From: Clarkia xantiana subsp. parviflora
Taxonomy: Eukaryota; Streptophyta; Magnoliopsida; Myrtales; Onagraceae
NCBI GenBank assembly: GCA_036873135.1
Contig: JAPTYO010000001.1
Location: 49,649,774 to 49,713,773 of the forward strand
Direction of reading: 5' to 3'
DNA: 64,000 bases
Shown: in pieces, positions 52,626 to 64,000 of the stretch
Layout of the letters: the number at the start of each line of letters is the position of its first letter
How positions within the stretch are numbered: position 1 is the first letter of the stretch
The notes under the pieces: generated by a model
The model's database searches: none
Seen by the model: the letters and a program-made list of their open reading frames with translations, nothing else
Told to the model about the DNA's origin: nothing
Translations under genes and position numbers: made by a program

Positions 52626-55600
52626 TCATGGATAATAATGGTCTGCAACTAGTCCAGGTTTATGAGAGTCGTCAATATCAACCAACTGATCTTCTAGTTC
52701 AGCCTGAAATAAAACGACACCAACAAAGACCATGTAAACTTGAAATAGGAGAATAACGGTAAAACCACTTAGTAATTTTTCAACTATAGGTCATGTTGCT
52801 AATCGTTGTCCCATATTTAAAATATTTATATTCGCTGTCTCAAGTCTCAACTATCAAATTCGTTGATTTCCACTTTTTTCTTTTAAAATTAACGAACAAA
52901 AACATATTTTTTAAGCATTAAATAAGAATAATTCATAAGCAACAAATCCAATACTTCAGAAAAGTGGAAAACATTGTTTCTTAAAACGCCAATTTTAAAG
53001 CCAAACTCATTCAAAAAAAGTGGAAAACAACAAATCTGATTGTTACTGTTTTTTAGGTCTTAACCCTTAAAGTAATTAGAACTACGTCAAAATTGTACAA
53101 AGTTTGAAAGTCACGGGCGAACTTAGTCATTAGGTGGAAAATGAATTTGTAGGATAATTAACTGTTTCTTGAAATAGTTAAAAATTCCATTTTTGAGTGT
53201 GCCGTCTTCTTCTCCAACCGGAAAAAGGGAAAATGATACTTGATTTTTAGTAGGGCATATAGAACTCCAACTCCGATCCTTACCATCTTTAGCTTCAAAT
53301 CCGACATTGCTTGCTGTCTACAATTAGCAAAGTACTTCAGGGACTGCAAACAAATAATAGATCGATTAGCTTACAAGAAAATCAAACAAACGATCTGATA
53401 TCAATCAAGGCAAGATTTGCGAATACACTTACACCAAGTCGTTGCATCTCAAGTGATCTTTGTAACGCCTTTCTCTTTGTCAATAGATGGTCAGTCGACA
53501 GTTTCAATGGACGTCGGTAGTTTTTACCACGGTAAATGATAATAGCATGGCCCACTTTTTTCTTATCAACAGACACGATAATTCCACCACTTTCTGCTTC
53601 GAGCAATTCTGCAGTATCGATGACCTGTATATACGATCTTTGCATAGTAATCACCTTTGCGACTTCTCGGTGCTTCCAGTGCTGATGAAGTCCCTCTATA
53701 ACACCACTAAATATCCCTCGCCTCCCTGAAACCAAACATCAAACAAATTATTGGAATATATGGAATTGGGTTTAACGAATATGCTTATCCCAATTAAATA
53801 AAAATCACTTTTTTCAAAAAAAAAAAAAAAAAAAAAAAAATCCCAAGAAGTCAATAACAATAATATAAGAAGGGGTTTCCATTTTCTCCTCACCAAGAAT
53901 AAGTTGTCCTTTCATCCTCAATCCAATCTTTCTAAAACACGCCCTCTCCTCTGCTGTCATAATCTCTTGGTCTGGATCTGGTTCTGCAGGTCCCCATCTG
54001 GAGTTCAACTTGAATAGATGCTTATTCGACATGTGCATCTTACTTTTGAGCTGCAATAACATTATATATGTTACTGACAAACTATTAATCCTCAAAAGAC
54101 AAAAATAAAAGACTAACTTTAGAACATACAATGTAAAGCTTGCGCTCTTGCTTCCTCAGCTCCTTCTTCAGTCTTTCTATTCCAGCTTTTAATTTGATGA
54201 CCTCACTTGTTCCTTCTTGGATATCACAAGTATCTCCTTGCAGATCAAAAAAATCTGATAAAGTGCCGGTTGTACTATAGCACGGTGATGGCTCATGAAC
54301 CTTTGGAACGACTTCAGATGCCTTTAATCTGGTTTGTTCTTCAAACAGTTGACACATTTTAAGCTCCAGTTCTCGCTCTGCTACTGAATTCGCAACTCCA
54401 GTAGGAAGAAAATCGTTGCCTCTGTAAAGAATTATGTAGAACTTGTCTCGTAGTAAGAGAACACCTCCTGTGAGGCTCTGCGTGATTGAGACAATTATCA
54501 AATCTACCTCCAAAACAATGAAATACGGAAAAGAACTGCTAACCGATTATGTACGAAAGGCAGGCAGTCTAAACCATCCCATGTTTCTCAATAATGGCAA
54601 AACTTCTATTTTCTACACATTACTACTTTTATATAGTCTAAAATTACTACCTTGAGCTCATTGGCCATTTCCTCATTGTTAGTGTTCAAAGCTCCCCACT
54701 TAACAGCTATCTTGGCGATTAGACTTTTCTCCCACAGCTTAATGATGGCAACTGCTAAACCCTGCAGCCTCCTGTTCCTCCCTTTTACAATACGAAAAAG
54801 GACATGAAATCAGAATGCCAAAATTTTAAACATAACTGCAGTTCAGCAAAGTGGCAACTATTATATATATATACAGAAAAAAATACCAAGGACAAAGTGG
54901 GTTGGAAGGGGCTTAGCAAGATTCCTCAAGTATGTCAACTCTTTATCACTCAGTTTTGATCGATTCTTCGGAGGACACAGCCTAAATGGAGGCTTGAATC
55001 CAGGCACCTCTTCTGGAAGCAAGTCTGCATCAACCGGTAAGGGCTTTCTCATCCACCAATCCTCAAAGCGAGGGCCTAATCCATCCAATAACCGATCGGT
55101 TTCTCTCTGTAATAATGATCCATTCACTTGCATTGCTTCATCACCCATAAGCATTCCATTTTCCACTACATCAGCCTCTACTTTTATATTATCATCATAA
55201 CTGATATTCGTATAGTCTACATTCAACTTCAGGGTATCGGATGCTGATGGAGATATTTTGGCAAAGCTTTTCAAGCGGTGACCAGTTCCTCTATAGATTA
55301 CAAGACAGTCTTTTTTCCTCCACACCACCAAGCCACCAGTCTTCATCTATGAACAAGAAACCAGAAAAGCAAAAAGAACCCCACCAATAAGTGCATTTCA
55401 GAATGATGTAGATCATTTTAAGCTAACACAAGAAACAAGGAGGGAGAGCTCAAACCTCAAGAATCTCATGGGCTCGGTCCATATTGCGGCACAAGGGTAT
55501 GTCGAATTTCACCATTGCGAGCTCATTCCTCCTCCAAATGAAATTGATCTCATCCACCACTGCCGGAGAGACTCCAACTTTCATCACCTTCACCCACTTC

Positions 55601-56166
55601 CTCATCTTATCCGCCTCGCCTCTCAATCTCGCCAAAAGCTCTTTATCAAGAAGCTGCTCAGCTTTGGTTACCACCTTCTCTTTCTTCATCCTCCTGAAAA
55701 CGATTCCACCTTCCTTCACCCATGGCAATCTCCCGCCAAAATTCGATCTTTCATCTTCCGCTACGTCCTCGAAGTTCAATACTGAGCTGGGTCGCTCAGT
55801 TTCCTGTCCGATTTCATCAACTGGTTGGTTCCTCAGCTGTAATTTCTCGATGCTCTGAACAATCCTCTTCACGGCCTTCTTCCCTCGGCCGCCGACGACT
55901 TTTTCAGTCAATATTCTCTCCGATTTCTCGACTCTCTCTGAGCCGGAGCCGCTTCTTCTCCGAGGTTTAGAGAGGTCCGCAACCTCGTGAGGCTGGAGAA
56001 GAAAAGGGCCCTTCATCCATGGGGCAGTGGGCATCTTGACGGCGGTAGCAGCATTTGAACGCGAATTCTGCTCAGACAAGTCGGGAACTTTACTCGGCGC
56101 GGCGGAAACTCTTGACGGATGATTGGGTTTGGAGGAGGAAACGGAGATGAAGAGAGTGGCCAACAT
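52626..56166 (-). CDS. CRS1: CRS1-type CRM-domain chloroplast intron splicing factor
   Basis: Eight exons on the minus strand join in frame to 745 residues: 56166-55456, 55346-54887, 54781-54651, 54477-54130, 54050-53894, 53725-53433, 53343-53284 and 52703-52626. The start at 56166 ([20 protein letters not shown]) gives a Ser-rich transit peptide; an in-frame upstream extension to 56349 looks like leader. Motifs: [15 protein letters not shown], three CRM domains (first around [20 protein letters not shown] and [19 protein letters not shown], second [20 protein letters not shown], third [10 protein letters not shown] and [12 protein letters not shown]), and [20 protein letters not shown]. This pattern is CRS1, required for splicing the plastid atpF group II intron. 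The last exon ([13 protein letters not shown]..) was found by its CAG|GCT acceptor. Retaining the preceding intron would give a different tail. Confidence 0.92.
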
Positions 56167-56958
56167 GAGTGAGCTCAATCGGATTACCAATTCTCTTCTC
56201 TTCTTCACTCTAGTAATTTCCTTCAAACAGTTAGTTGGTGGCAAAGAAGTTATGTGCACCGGGTGTAAAGATTCTCTTCGTGGGACTCCTATGTGGGACC
56301 TGCTTTTGTATTTTGCGGCGTAAACATCGGGTATATCATATATGAGCATTGATTAACATGTACATTGATGGGTGGTTCAACATCTATTATTAATTAGAAG
56401 ATAAGGGTTTAATCTCCGCTAATGACAATGGCAATGAAAAATTATTCATGACCAGCACTTTATCATTTATGGCCTGACTTGGTGCGAATGGAAAGGTGTG
56501 AATCAGATTTTCGCGAGGTCGGATTCAACGAAAACCAAGGTGGAAAGGCGTCATAAAGCTTGTCAATGATGTGGGATCGAATTGGAAACGTTCAAGGGTG
56601 TGCAACCTTGGAACGGTGGTGAGTAAGCTGCCAAGTGCCAATGAATAATCAAGAATGTCGGACGTCAAATCATTAGATCTTCTTCTTCTGTTCTTTTCCC
56701 TTTATTTCCAGGGTGATGCTAGAGCCTGTGAAAAAAACTGTGAAAAATCCATAGAAAACACTTCTAGGTCCACATGACAATGCATAACAACATTCTCTTT
56801 CCATTTTATGAACAATCATCACTTGACATGTGTTACTTGACAACTTTCTATGAATTTTTCACAAAAAATTTCACACTTTAAAGATTTATCCTTATTTCCA
56901 TCTTCTTTGCTTTGCAATCATCCTCATGCTCTTCATCAGCAGATAGATATAGACTCTT
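56167..56958. other. Promoter side of the CRS1-like gene
   Basis: Contains the CRS1-like leader and promoter. No other gene seen. No convincing TATA box, which is usual for housekeeping-type organelle genes. Confidence 0.4.
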
Positions 56959-57202
56959 TGTTGAGTTGTGGATCCTGATTTTGGGCCAACCCGGCCCGGT
57001 AGGGTTTATGATTCTTCTTCATCACTATTAAATAGTTTTGTATTCTCCTCTATTGAAACCAGTCTGTAAATACCTAATAGAAACTCCAGCCGCCGGAATT
57101 GTGGACGTAGGTCGATTTTGACCGAACCACGTTAAATCTTACGTCTCTGATGTTTTCTATATCGATCTGTTTGTGAGTGTTGAGAGAAACCGATCCTAAC
57201 AA
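56959..57202 (-). repeat. LTR-like sequence next to a copia RNase H remnant
   Basis: On the minus strand it runs TGTTAGGATCGGTTTCTCTC ... CACAACTCAACA, with TG...CA borders and 244 bp. It contains ACGTGGTTCGGTCAAAATCG, a word I associate with plant copia LTRs. It directly follows the RNase H remnant, the expected place for a 3' LTR. Confidence 0.5.
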
Positions 57203-57790
57203 TCTTGACTCCATACTGTTTCAGCAGAAAATAATGCTGATCCCTTCCAAGAGCTTTAGTGCACAAGTTTTATAATTGATCTTTAGAGTGAATGTGTGAG
57301 GTGGAAATCACCCCTTGAATCAGTTTCTCTCTAACATAATGACAATCGATCTCGATGTGTTTTGTCATCTCGTAGAACATGAGATTTGCAGTTATTTTGA
57401 TGGCAACTTCATTATCACATATCAGTACATTTGGTTATTTGAGCTCAAACTTCAATTCAGAAAGCAGACCTCGTAGCCAAATGATCTCAGATAAGCAGGT
57501 CTCCATACTTCGATACTCTTCTTTTGCACTAGACATCGTGAACACGAATCACTTCAAAAATCGAGCAAATCGTCGAATTGTAAACACAGAAGCTTCGTCA
57601 CAGGAGATGAAACAAGATGATGATCAATTCTTCTCTAGAAATCACTAGCACAGGAAAATCGAGCGCCATGCTCTGATACCATGAAGAATTCCGTGAAATT
57701 TCATCTTATTCAAACTCAAAAATAGCAAATGGCGTGGATTGCTATTATAACAGAAAACTAACGAACTGAAAAGCAATATTTTCTATTTGG
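57203..57790 (-). mobile_element. Internally deleted Ty1/copia remnant
   Basis: On the minus strand: an LTR end near 57682, the complete initiator tRNA-Met site TGGTATCAGAGC (57681-57670), an untranslated leader to about 57540, then directly the end of pol. This is the copia RNase H region, with [29 protein letters not shown] and [17 protein letters not shown]. Gag, protease, integrase and reverse transcriptase are missing between them. Stops interrupt the frame. The LTR pieces on the two sides do not match, so recombination is likely. Confidence 0.65.
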
Positions 57791-58108
57791 TCCCTGAACT
57801 ATGTAGAAGATAAAAACAGGTTTATTAACTTCAACATATATATTGTGCAAACAATACATCAAATCGTGATCAGCAAACCGAGGTTGCGTATATACAAACC
57901 GTGCTTCAATCCGAAATTTGTGTAAAAAGTTATAATCGCCGCGTGAAAACCCCACCATAAAGAGATTAGAGGAATTTATCATTAACTAAATGCAAATATG
58001 AAGTTAGTTCGTTTGGTTATTATCGTTACAAGGCATTCTTTTTTGACGCAACGACTTAATAATGATGTCTAAACCAAAACCTCAAAACATTACTTGCTCA
58101 TCAAGGCA
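57791..58108. other. 3' flank of the GT14-like gene
   Basis: No repeat or gene supported. Probably the 3' UTR of the GT14-like gene plus a short spacer. Confidence 0.4.
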
Positions 58109-60057
58109 TCACGGATCGAGACCGAGCAACACCGGCGCAATCCTCAAAATTTGCTCCAAAGAACTGGGATGAAACTTCCTCGCAAACAAGAAACACTTGT
58201 TCGTAACCTCCCCGTTATAACTGCAATTCGAACCGAACCTAATATTATCCAAAAACTCATCCGTCATGTCATCGTACCCGAACCGACCCGGGTGCGGGCC
58301 CGGCTTGGACCAGTCCACCCAGGTCACGGTCCGGTTCGAGTTCAAACCCGGGTGCAAGATATTCGATAATGTCGGGATAAACTGCTCGTCGACATAACAC
58401 GGCTTGTGACAGAACTCTTCGAAGATGGCATAGTACTTGGTATCGGCTACAACAGGGACTACGAGCTCACGGTGGAGTGCAAACCACTGGGAGCCTTTTC
58501 GCCAGTTGGTGATGTTGATGGAGGGTGCCATTGCGGGGTTGTAACGGCCGGCGCAGTCCTTGATGGGGTCGAAGAAGGAGTCTTGAAAGCTTATGTTAGC
58601 ATTGATAAGGTAGTCGTAGGTTGTCTTGAAATCGAACAAGGGAATGCAGGATTCGGAAAGGAGTACGAATCGTTGGTTTGATCGGTCGAGGAGAGCGTTT
58701 GCAAGGAGGCGCCTCTCCGCCGCCATCATGCTTATAGTTCCCCATTCAACAGGCTGAAATAGGGTACGAATATCTTATTAGCATGGCTGTAGTTTACGGA
58801 GAAACATAATAACATAGAGAAGGAAAAAACAAACTTAGTACGAACAAGTTCAGTGGCATGCAAATTGTACGAGGGACAAAAATATATGTAGCATTTTCTA
58901 TAGCATAGTTTCGAAACCTTGCGTCATGAGACTTAATTAAAATATTAGGTTTCATGTAGTCTACTTACTGTATCAAACATATAAAAAAAAAGTGAGTAGA
59001 ACTGAGTTTAATGGAAGGTCTTTTGACTATACAAGTTTGTTGGTGGGACTACATTGACATAATTAGTGCATGCGCTGATTATTTACTAAGTCTAGTTGGA
59101 AAAAAACATCAGGCCATGAGATGGAGAGTCCGAACATTATGTAGCAGAATAAATTTACCGTACTTGCTCATTCTTTTTTTCTTAGAAAAAAAAAAACAAT
59201 GCATTTATATACTTAACAATCAACTAACAGATGCACAAAAAGCCTACAAAATGCAAATGTAATACAGTCCCATATTAAAATTCAAAGACCTGTCATCGCA
59301 AGTTATACGATAATATATAAAGTACACTATTCTATTCTATAAAAATAAAAGTAAAAAATGAAGGCACTTTTCAATATTACGATAGCACACTAGATATTGG
59401 CACGAACAGAGACTACATGTTAAATTTCAAATTGAGCCGAGTCATACTCAATAGGCCAACATAGAGCTACCATTTTCACATGTGTGGTTCCATCTTAAAA
59501 CCAATTGATAATAGGAGGAGGAAACCCATTTGCTTATACGGTGCCTTTATCCACACACCACTGATGTGGGACTCTAATCTCACCATGCACTCAATACTAA
59601 ACATACGATTCGTAACCGACGACTGACTCACCTGGCTAGGTATTCTTGTGCCGTAGAAGACCGACGTTTCAGGTATCGATTCGCTGAAAGAAGGATGGGT
59701 GTGGCGATAGATGGAGTAAAGTCCTTGGTATCCTCTGAAGAATCTCTCCCATAGCGGACCTAATGGCAAATCCGCATGGCTCAAGAACATGAATGCCACT
59801 TTTGCTACTTTAAACGACCCTTTCTTCCTCTCCACCTTCAAAGCTTTCGTTATCAGCTCGGAATCGCTCATGTTATGCATGTTGGATGCTCGCGAAGTTT
59901 GGTTCGTGGGTAGAGAAGATGTAAATGAGACGATATAATTTGCAGGGACGAGCCAGAGGGTTCCGATCCACGCACATACTAGTATTCCGAGGAAGAGACC
60001 GATTACGAAGAAGAGACAGTGAAAGAAATCGACTGTTAGGAGCTTCATTTTAGCCAT
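58109..60057 (-). CDS. GT14-like (core-2/I-branching type) glycosyltransferase
   Basis: Two exons on the minus strand, 60057-59632 and 58753-58109, give 356 residues. I chose the ATG at 60057 (AAAATGG context), which opens MAKMKLLTVDFFHCLFFVIG, a short tail and signal anchor typical of Golgi type II proteins. An upstream in-frame ATG at 60108 would add 17 residues. Family motifs: VAFMFLSHADLPLGPLWERF, then across the splice PVEWGTISMMAAERRLLANA, RFVLLSESCIPLFDF, RKGSQWFALHRELV and CYVDEQFIPTLSNI. These match the plant Branch/DUF266 group (GT14-related, BC10-like). Donor and acceptor are unknown; wall glycan or arabinogalactan-protein glycosylation is a guess from relatives. The intron is 878 bases. 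It lies between the CRS1-like and glucose-transporter genes, as in Arabidopsis. Confidence 0.88.
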
Positions 60058-61210
60058 TTTGAGGGTTAGGCAAATGGGAGTTGTACCATATAAAGTTCTG
60101 CTAGTCAATGAATGTTGCTGATTTGAGATCTGGTACTTTCTTGCATTGCAAGATATTGAAATAAGAGGTTTGTATTACGACGTCGTTTATTTTGAATGAG
60201 GGGCCGATGTCTTGTGCTTTCGGTTACACGAGGTCTTTTTGAGGGTTCCTAGGTCCAAAGCCTTGAATGCGTGATGTACCGACACAACTGACGAAGCTGC
60301 ATGTTCTTGAGCCCTGAATTTGTGTTTACGTGGAGACTAAGAAACCCCTTAAACTAATGCAGAGTGAAACTTTGCGTCCGTTGTAATTCCCCCCATTAAA
60401 AGTGCAATTTGTTAGCTCTAAATGACCGCACCACACGTGTCATCCATTAAGAACGTCGCGTACTTTTCATCCAACACTAAAGAAAACCCAACTTAATGGA
60501 ACTTCAGATAGTGTACTTAAAATTGGTTGGAACTAATAAAGAATCGTCTAAAATAGGTTTTGAATCCTTAGATAGGGCAGGCAAATCTCGGATTTGGGAA
60601 TGCGAGTACACTTTTTCATGCGGAAACGGCGATTTGAGCAAGACTCATAGTAAACTATGGGGTTTGACGTTTTTTGGCCAAATTCCTTCGTCTAGATGGT
60701 CAAATTTACAGTTTTATGTTTCTTTCGGTCTTTTTTATAATTTGTCTGTTTTTGTTTGGGGCTTTATTGTTAATTTCAAATTTTGTCCTAGGTTAGGGTT
60801 TTAGATTTTTCTATTTAAACTTTGTTAGCCGTTATTTACATTCAGTTATTGATATATGAAGAAAAAAAAATTGAGGTTTTCCTCTACCCTGCGTTAATTC
60901 TTTGGTATTCTTCTGAATCAACGAATTATTGTGCTTCTATCCATCAAATTCTCGGTATTCCCCTAGAATCAACAAGTTTTTGCCCCATCTACCCATCACG
61001 CTGCATCAGAAATGGTAAAAACAATCTTATATTTATATGTAAAAAAAACAACACTTGCCAATGTTACAAAATCGAGGGCAAAAAAGATATAAGTGCATTT
61101 TTTCCTGTCACTGCAATAAACTTATTCACTCTCCCAGCTACATTGTTCGATCACAACCCTGATTCCCGAAACAATGGAGACTCGATCGAGATCAAACCGA
61201 ACCGAGCTAA
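60058..61210. other. Spacer between the GT14-like and glucose-transporter genes
   Basis: The part next to 60057 is the GT14-like promoter and leader. The part next to 61210 should be the transporter's 3' UTR. ORFs at 60496-60804 and 60822-61328 on the plus strand match nothing I know and look accidental. Confidence 0.4.
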
Positions 61211-63729
61211 TCAAGCCGCAGGGCTAAGAGCGCGTTCTATTTCCTCGAGAGACCGTCCCTTCGTTTCTACAACATTGCTGCTTATGTACAACACTGCAAG
61301 GAGGCAGACACTCGCGAATCCCAAGTAAACATTACTGATACCGAACTTGTTCACGAAGCTCAGGAACCACAATCCGATCACAAAGTTCGAGATCTGAAAC
61401 AAACGACGGAAACAAATTAGTTAACCAGATCACGACATGTGACCTGTTTCGATAGGTTTCCGGGAGAATCCAAACAGCATAAACCTAGCAGTTTGTGTAA
61501 GGTTTATAACCGACATTTCTGGGTTAGGGTCAAGGAACCCTTTTGGGACCAAACAGTTCAACAGCATAGCTGTAACCGTTTCCTCGGACGAACGAAGCTA
61601 TAGAGGTGAAAGACCTCAACTTTGATCTAACAGCTATTTTAGGCATGAAATGTGTACTTGTTTTCAATTTAGCCCTTTTAAGACATACATTTGTCACACT
61701 AGCTTCATTCCTGCCTATAAATCTGGAGATTGGTAACAAAAGTTAGAAGCTTTGACTTACCCAGTGCATGCCAAGCGAAAGAGAAACAGCTTTGGCTCGG
61801 ATTCGGGAAGCAAATATCTCAGGTAGTAGCAAGGCAGGCACCGGTCCAGCTCCAAGAGAGAAGGACAAGACATAGCTATAAGACAGAAATTAAGGAACCA
61901 ATAAGCAAGAAAGAAAACGAGGTTACAAATGGTCGGTTGAAAGCATGTTTGTTACGAAACTTACAGAACGGTCCCGACAACAGAGAGCAATCCAGCATAA
62001 GGTGCCAGTACTTTCCAGGTGAAGGACAGAGAAAGAAGCAACATCGAAGCAGCCATTCCACTGAAGCTTATTAGTAACAGACTTTTCCGACCCTGCCTGT
62101 CCATTAAGGAGGACGCAACCGTTGTGCCTATAGGGGAACATACCATTACACCGGTTAAATAAATAACGGAGGGGCATATTCGAACTTTCAGGCTCAAAAT
62201 CAAATGATTACCTATAACATTGGCGGCACCAACTAGAGCACTTGCAGCGACATCAGATTCAATTCCTGCACTTCGAAACACTGCAGTTGAATAGTATACA
62301 ACTGCATTTATACCGGCTAACTGCTGCAACAAGAATAGTGCCGCCCCGACACTCACAACTGCAAGAATCAATCAGATCTATCATTAAATAAAGGCAGTGG
62401 ACTAAATATTGGGATTTCGGATGGGCATTATTACCTTTACGGTAGCGAGTACTGAATAGGTCAAACCACCCTGCTTCTGGTTCGGTAGAACCCTGCTGAG
62501 AAGACGAGGTGAAATCGTTCATAACCTCTGCTACCCTTTCTTTCCCAACTAGTGTTTTTACGGCCTTTTCAGCTTCTTCCATATTTCCTCGCTGGATTAG
62601 CCAGCGAGGACTTTCAGGAGAAAACATCATCCCTAACCCAAGCAGAACAGACGGAATAACTGCAATCCAAAACATCGTTCTCCACCTATGAAACAATCAA
62701 GAACAGATTGATTAACATTTTTTTTGTTCAAGAAATGAGAGGCAAACAAAGGAAATTACCATAAAGGATTTGCAGCCAATGGTAACCCAGCTACCAGTGC
62801 AGCCAAAATTCCGACGCATATGAACAACTGGTTCACAGAGCCTAGGGCACCACGTATCTCAGTTGGTGAAATCTGATTAAAAAAGATAGACCTTAGGATT
62901 GATTTGGTCACAACTTTCTTGAGAGGCAAGTTGATCAAAGAAAGGAAAGCGAAAAGAAGCTAAACTACCTCAGATATGTATAGTGGGACAATGGCAGAAG
63001 AAATGCCAATTCCAATACCAGCAAGTAAACGACCAATTATCATGGTTTGGACACTCTGAGCAGTTGCACTGATTATTGAGGCAAATTAGTCAAATATATA
63101 TAAAACCATATGATGTGATTTTATAAGATATATACTAAGTTATGGTTATAAAGGAACATACCAAAGAATGGTGCCAACAGCAAGTGGAATTGCATCCAAT
63201 TGGAAAGTCCTTGTCCTGCCAAACTTATCGGCCAATGCTCCTCCAGTAAACGACCCGACGGTGGCACCAGCAAGAAGTGTGCTCACAATCCATCCTGGAT
63301 TCATTTTTTTAAATTTAAAACTGTAAGCTGCCGAGTGAAAAGACATATGTGTATGAAAAAAATACAAGGCAACTTAAGTGAATTTAGCAACCTTGTAAGA
63401 CAGTGTTGTCAGCAATTCCTAGATCCTTTGCAAGGTACTCAAGAGCACCATTAACAACCCTGCATCAGCAAGAATGGAAATCTATAGGGTGAAAACAAAA
63501 GTCGAGGCAAAAAAAATTGTACTTGATCTTGTTAAATTGACGAGACAGTACGGTATGATATGATCGATGAGGAACAGACAAAAATAATTCAAATTCTAGC
63601 TGTCTTACCCAAGATGATAACCAAACAAGATAGCACCGAGGCAAGCCACGCCGACAAAAGGCAAGACGGTTCCAGAACTTCTCCCCTGAGGCTGTGGCTT
63701 CAAGGGAGTAAGGTCCTCAAGATCCTTCC
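61211..63729 (-). CDS. PGLCT: Plastidic glucose transporter (pGlcT/GLT1 type), 5' end beyond the window
   Basis: Ten exons on the minus strand keep one frame: 63729-63609, 63459-63392, 63294-63162, 63068-62969, 62872-62760, 62685-62435, 62358-62212, 62127-61965, 61875-61761 and 61393-61211. Exons for the transit peptide and start lie right of the window. The product is an MFS sugar porter of the plastid inner envelope that exports glucose from starch breakdown. Visible motifs: FVGVACLGAILFGYHLG (first membrane helix), GGALADKFGRTR, GRLLAGIGIGISSAIVPLYI, SPESPRWL, QQLAGINAVVYYSTAVFRSA, DRQGRKSL, LLPEIFASRIRAKA and the C-terminal ETKGRSLEEIERAL. All splice phases agree and no frame is broken. 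Confidence 0.93.
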
Positions 63730-64000
63730 CTGCAAAAGTTGAGTTGATTCAACACAAAATTCATAAGGATGAAATCAATAACAAAAGATATATTATCATT
63801 TATTTACTACTTCTAAGTACAATACAATTTGGGGATGATGTGCTAGACCCATAAAAGGCGATACTCCATTGCAGAATAAACATAATTTTGAAGCAAATGT
63901 GCAGTTTAGAATAGCAATTTATGCAATCTACTGTAAAGGAGGAATCAATGCAAATGTGGAAGCATCAAGCATGTACTACACGTAAACCACATACCAACCA
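63730..64000 (-). other. Intron of the glucose-transporter gene running off the window
   Basis: AT-rich. No coding exon could be recognised. It ends (minus strand) in the acceptor TTTTGCAG|GGAAGG at 63729. Confidence 0.6.

Noticed and set aside
57682..57790. A full-length 5' LTR matching 56959-57202
   Set aside because: The sequence after the primer site starts TGAAGAATTCC and does not resemble the 56959-57202 sequence, so the pair cannot be called matching LTRs.
60496..61328. Two plus-strand ORFs of 102 and 168 codons
   Set aside because: No recognisable motif. The second overlaps the last exon of the glucose transporter on the other strand. Likely chance.

Overview
The window is nuclear DNA of a flowering plant, most likely a eudicot. 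It has GT-AG spliced genes with AT-rich introns, plant-only gene families (TRICHOME BIREFRINGENCE-LIKE, CRS1-type CRM proteins, LRK10-like kinases, FLX-like proteins) and many plant MITEs and LTR retroelements. I cannot name the species. Ten host genes or gene pieces can be supported. They sit in two gene-rich blocks separated by about 20 kb of gene-poor, transposon-rich DNA.

Left block (1-16.3 kb): the last exon of an FtsH-like plastid protein gene; relics of a Ty1/copia element carrying MITE insertions; an FLX-like coiled-coil gene (5112-7069, +); a BRCT-RING-PHD gene (10370-12930, +); and a small basic-protein gene (15921-16133, -).

Middle block (16.3-36 kb): a miniature LTR element (16664-17156) and a nested insertion. 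An LTR retrotransposon (20368-31063, 5-bp target duplication GGTTC) lies inside a hAT-like MITE (20045-31188, 8-bp duplication CTATAAAC). That MITE lies inside a Mutator-like MITE (about 20026-31694). The LTR element is the most unusual object here. Its LTRs differ at only about 4 of 853 positions. It encodes a fused Gag-protease-second-Gag polyprotein on the minus strand and a spliced gene on the opposite strand. It has tandem repeats where the two ORFs converge, and I find no reverse transcriptase, RNase H or integrase. Each LTR carries a striking array of palindromes.

Right block (36-64 kb): two tandem TBL polysaccharide O-acetyltransferase-like genes (36334-41591 and 45653-47511, +); an LRK10-like receptor kinase (49039-51857, -); a CRS1-type chloroplast group II intron splicing factor (52626-56166, -); a GT14-like glycosyltransferase (58109-60057, -); and the 3' ten exons of a plastidic glucose transporter (61211-63729, -; its 5' end is beyond the window). 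From memory of the Arabidopsis map, TBL19/21, PGLCT, a GT14-like gene and CRS1 lie close together on chromosome 5 (At5g158xx-At5g161xx), and FTSHI3 is next to TBL20 on the duplicated chromosome 3 segment. The FLX-like plus BRCT-RING pair matches At1g67170-At1g67180. The window therefore looks like conserved gene order stretched by transposons.

The host genes do not form one pathway. Several act in or on the plastid (FtsH-like, CRS1, glucose transporter) and several in the Golgi or cell wall (two TBLs, GT14-like).
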